A DNA stretch of 64,000 nucleotides, taken from the NCBI GenBank assembly GCA_019240405.1, contig JAFAYL010000038.1, positions 98,686 to 162,685 of the forward strand, in the 5' to 3' direction. Positions 61,642 through 64,000 of this stretch are shown here, one piece after another (the stretch's first letter is position 1; each line of letters opens with the position of its first letter). Source of the stretch: Acidobacteriaceae bacterium (GTDB lineage Bacteria; Acidobacteriota; Terriglobia; Bryobacterales; Bryobacteraceae). The position numbers were made by a program, and so were the translations under genes. Under the pieces are notes generated by a model that saw only the letters and a list, made by a program, of their open reading frames with translations, had not been told where the DNA came from and ran no database searches.

Positions 61642-63486
61642 ATGCCGTCTTATTGGTCCGCATTTCTGCGCGGGTTTCTCCTGGCACTCATCATCTTTTC
61701 CATTTGGATGTTCTGGTCCCGGTTCGGCAAAGTCGTACATCATATTTTGCGGACGCGCCGCGACGCCGATTTCAGACTCGCTCCCGTCAGCCGCCGTGTT
61801 TGGGATTTCTTTTGGGAAGTACTGTGTCAAGCGAAAGTGATTCGCGAACGGCCGCTGCCCGGCATTGCGCATGCCTTCGTTTTCTGGGCTTTTTGCGCAT
61901 TCGCGCTGGTGACCTTGAATCACCTGGCTACAGGCTTAGGCTTTCCGTTCTTTCGTTATCACAGCCCGTTCGGAGCTTTCTATTTTTGGTTTGCGTTTGT
62001 GTTCGCCGCGTTGTGTGCTGTTTCCATTGCCGCACTCGCATTTCGCCGCTTCGTCCTTCGTCCAGGATGGCTCGGGCCTCTGTCCCGCGAATCGGGAGTG
62101 ATCGCGTTGCTGATATTCATCCTGATGATCACCTACATGCCGGCATGGTGGATACCGGAAACAAGCGCCGCAGGCCGAGCTTTGTGGTGGATTCATACCC
62201 TAACCCTACTCGCGTTTTTTCCGCTGATTCCGCACACCAAGCATCTTCACCTCATCCTCAGCCCGGTCACGATTTTTTTGAAGCGCGATGGTTTCAGCCA
62301 CATTCCTCCGCTTGCAAACGATGAAGATTTCGGCCTGGTCTCAGGAAAAGATTTTACGCGCATCACGGCTCTGCAGGCTTATTCATGCGTCGAATGCGGA
62401 CGCTGCACGGAACATTGCCCCGCTAACAACACAGGCAAGGAGCTCAATCCAAAACTGATTGCACTCGGGGTGCGCACCTATTTAAACGAATTCGGTGAGA
62501 CAAGCGAAACGCCCATTCTCAGCGCGACGGTGTCGCAAAGGGCTATTTTTCAATGCACCACCTGCGGCGCTTGTGAGTATCAATGCCCTGTCGGCATCCA
62601 GCATCTTCCGATGATCATTGGCTTGCGTCGTGGCGCAGTTAATACCGGCGCATGGGAGGACGATTACGGCACCAAGCTGTTTCTCAACCTGGAGAGAAAT
62701 GGCAATGCAATGGGATTCTCTCAAAACGAACGCGAGAAGTTCATCGCCAGGCAAGAGTTTCCGATTTTCGACGGCTCACAGGAGTATTGCCTTTGGCTCG
62801 GCTGTATGGGCGCGTATGATCCTAATGGCCGCGAAATCATTAGCTCATTCGCCTCGCTCATGAAGCATCTGGGTGTGTCTTTTGGCGTGCTTAAGTACGA
62901 GCGCTGCACCGGCGATCCTGTTCGCCGTCTGGGTAACGATCTCGCGTTCGGACAACTGGCCGAAACGAATCTTGAGGCCATCCAGCAAGCAGGCGCGAAG
63001 AAAATCGTTTCAATTTGCCCGCACTGCGTCCGCACCATGGCAGAGGATTGGCGCGAATTCGGATCGGCTGTTGCGATTGAGCATCACAGCGAGTTCCTGT
63101 CCCGGCACGCCGATCAGTTGCCGGGAGATGGTACGGGCAGCCGAGTGGTGTTCCACGATCCCTGCTATCTCGGGCGTTATCGCGGCATTTACGATGAGCC
63201 GCGGCAGGTAATCGCCAAATCCGCGACGGTCATCGATCCGCCCCGCGCTCGCCAACGGTCATTCTGCTGCGGAGCCGGAGGCGGGCTCGTGTTCCTTGGC
63301 GAAGAGACCGGCCAGCGCGTCAACGAAGCTCGTGCTAAAGAGCTGGTCGAGACGGGCGCCGATACTATCGGCGCGGCTTGCCCGTTCTGCAATAGTATGT
63401 TTCGCGATGCGCTCTCAAAATCAGAGAATGCGCCGAAGCTGCTCGATATCGCGCAGATAGCAGCGGCGGGATTGAATCGGATGTGA
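61642..63486 (+). CDS. Membrane-bound Fe-S oxidoreductase, HdrD/GlpC-like
   Basis: A 614-residue protein. The N-terminus holds about five helices of a NarI/HdrE-like haem-b domain (about 5-215), with His residues positioned in them. A twin 4Fe-4S ferredoxin domain follows: CVECGRCTEHCP (about 250-262) and CTTCGACEYQCP. Two cysteine-rich CCG-type modules end the protein, including LWLGCMGAYDP, CPHCVRTM, FHDPCYLGRYRGIYDEPR and SFCCGAGGG. Relatives pass electrons from dehydrogenases or flavoproteins to the quinone pool. No ETF or dehydrogenase gene is adjacent within the window. Confidence 0.92.
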   Translation: MPSYWSAFLRGFLLALIIFSIWMFWSRFGKVVHHILRTRRDADFRLAPVSRRVWDFFWEVLCQAKVIRERPLPGIAHAFVFWAFCAFALVTLNHLATGLGFPFFRYHSPFGAFYFWFAFVFAALCAVSIAALAFRRFVLRPGWLGPLSRESGVIALLIFILMITYMPAWWIPETSAAGRALWWIHTLTLLAFFPLIPHTKHLHLILSPVTIFLKRDGFSHIPPLANDEDFGLVSGKDFTRITALQAYSCVECGRCTEHCPANNTGKELNPKLIALGVRTYLNEFGETSETPILSATVSQRAIFQCTTCGACEYQCPVGIQHLPMIIGLRRGAVNTGAWEDDYGTKLFLNLERNGNAMGFSQNEREKFIARQEFPIFDGSQEYCLWLGCMGAYDPNGREIISSFASLMKHLGVSFGVLKYERCTGDPVRRLGNDLAFGQLAETNLEAIQQAGAKKIVSICPHCVRTMAEDWREFGSAVAIEHHSEFLSRHADQLPGDGTGSRVVFHDPCYLGRYRGIYDEPRQVIAKSATVIDPPRARQRSFCCGAGGGLVFLGEETGQRVNEARAKELVETGADTIGAACPFCNSMFRDALSKSENAPKLLDIAQIAAAGLNRM

Positions 63487-63661
63487 CCGCGGATAAAAGT
63501 CCACGCGGGGCACGACGCTTCACCGGTGGGCATTATTGCCCCTTCCATTTCAAATCGAACTTCGTATTGTTTCACCTCGCCTCCGCTCGGTAGAGTAGCA
63601 ATTTTGCCAAGATATTCTCAGAAAATCCTGGGGCACGTCAGGTTCTGCACCACAACGGATT

Positions 63662-63796
63662 TTGCAAAAACGAACCCAATCCTGCCACTTCGTTTCGCAA
63701 TTTTCGCCCAATCCGCTGAAAACACATCCCACACACCCAATTGGGTTCGTTTCGCAAGGCGCCCGTCCGCCACCCCGCCCTGGGTTCGTTCCGTAA
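63662..63796. repeat. Cluster of degenerate TGGGTTCGTTTCGCAA-type repeats
   Basis: Copies in the gap between the Fe-S oxidoreductase and rsmE: 63742-63757 (TGGGTTCGTTTCGCAA), 63781-63796 (two changes), an inverted copy at 63662-63678 (one extra base), and a partial copy 63689-63700 identical over 12 bases. The perfect palindrome ACCCAATTGGGT (63735-63746) overlaps the second. Open frames across this area are low-quality and I do not call them genes. The 319-bp gap (63487-63805) holds nothing else I can see. Confidence 0.7.
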
Positions 63797-63805
63797 AATG
63801 GCAGT

Positions 63806-64000
63806 TTGCCCCATGTCCGCCGCTTCTTCGTCTCGGAAATCCGGCGCGGTACAGCCGAGCTCACCGGCCGAGACGCCGAGCACCTCGTCCGTGTCCTCCG
63901 GGCCGAGCCCGGCCAGCTCCACGAAATTTCTGACAATTGCGATCTTTATCTCGCCCGTATCGAGGTGGCCCGCAACTCTCTCGTCAGCTTCCGAATCCTC
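63806..64000 (+). CDS. rsmE: 16S rRNA m3U1498 methyltransferase RsmE, 3'-truncated by the window edge
   Basis: The first 65 codons of a gene running off the right edge. Translation from TTG 63806 gives PHVRRFFVSEIRRG, then AELTGRDAEHLVRVLRAEPG and LYLARIEVARNSLVSFRIL. The RRFFV start, the HL-RVLR block and the following beta strands are the N-terminal PUA-like domain of RsmE, which methylates U1498 of 16S rRNA. An in-frame TAA at 63794-63796 limits the start to this TTG; no ATG or GTG is available. The catalytic SPOUT domain lies outside the window. Confidence 0.8.
   Translation, partial: MPHVRRFFVSEIRRGTAELTGRDAEHLVRVLRAEPGQLHEISDNCDLYLARIEVARNSLVSFRIL

Noticed and set aside
63526..63936. 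Overlapping open frames on both strands at the right end (about 95-135 codons)
   Set aside because: They cross the repeat cluster and the start of rsmE, have no domain, no ribosome site and repeat-derived composition. The rsmE frame explains the right part.
1..64000. tRNA, rRNA, CRISPR array, riboswitch or insertion sequence
   Set aside because: I saw no cloverleaf-like or rRNA sequence, no regularly spaced repeats, no transposase or integrase frame, and no convincing aptamer; gaps between genes are mostly under 160 bp.

Overview
The window looks like chromosomal DNA of a heterotrophic Acidobacteriota bacterium. The lineage is an inference from protein families: a VWA protein of the acidobacterial VWFA-related type, a CRTAC1-like ASPIC/UnbV protein, a giant VPS10/Asp-box secreted protein, GH172 (DUF2961), carboxypeptidase-regulatory plus TPR secreted proteins and a TauE/DUF1634 pair. 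Genes are dense on both strands, with many 4-bp stop/start overlaps and several convergent 3' overlaps. I see no tRNA, rRNA, CRISPR array, prophage or insertion sequence.

Layout. 1-10 kb: the end of a secreted CRTAC1-like protein, a DUF763 protein, a minus-strand block (FBPase, GH172-like hydrolase, spermidine-dehydrogenase-like flavoprotein), a membrane-fused spermidine-synthase-like protein and an OprB-like porin. 10-17 kb: a GT2, a metallophosphoesterase, an RskA-C-domain membrane protein, an orphan FtsX/MacB permease, two TPR proteins, a YHS-like small membrane protein and an SRPBCC protein. 17-26.7 kb: a tyrosine/homogentisate catabolism locus. A five-gene minus operon (GntR regulator, acyl-CoA synthetase, hmgA, an unknown gene, fahA) diverges from a plus operon (HisC-type aminotransferase, hppD, M20 peptidase). 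A perfect 19-bp palindrome lies between them. Phenylalanine hydroxylase, which feeds this pathway, lies at 59.7 kb. No glutathione-dependent maleylacetoacetate isomerase is visible, and the unknown gene between hmgA and fahA is a candidate for the gap.

26.7-32.9 kb: a 1066-aa Asp-box protein, a BON plus stress-protein pair with a clear terminator, two decayed gene remnants, a methyltransferase-like protein and the VWA protein. 33-44.5 kb: a glycan-type cassette with three CgeB-like glycosyltransferases, a GT4, a B12-binding radical SAM protein, two SDR sugar epimerases, a glycosidase whose halves appear circularly permuted, a SAM methyltransferase, a divergent histidine phosphatase and a GT9-like protein. 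A UDP-glucuronate-decarboxylase-like SDR at 60.6 kb could supply a pentose donor.

44.5-64 kb: a small EamA transporter, CocE hydrolase, YggS, an unrecognised protein with a PD-(D/E)xK-like signature coupled to a DUF697-like protein, two neighbouring secreted proteins sharing a C-terminal module, YceH, a TauE/DUF1634 pair, an esterase, an OmpA-like protein with a terminator, an M28 peptidase, MsrA, phenylalanine hydroxylase, a sugar SDR and a membrane Fe-S oxidoreductase. At the right edge, after an intergenic cluster of TGGGTTCGTT-type repeats, lies the first 65 codons of an rsmE-like gene starting with TTG.
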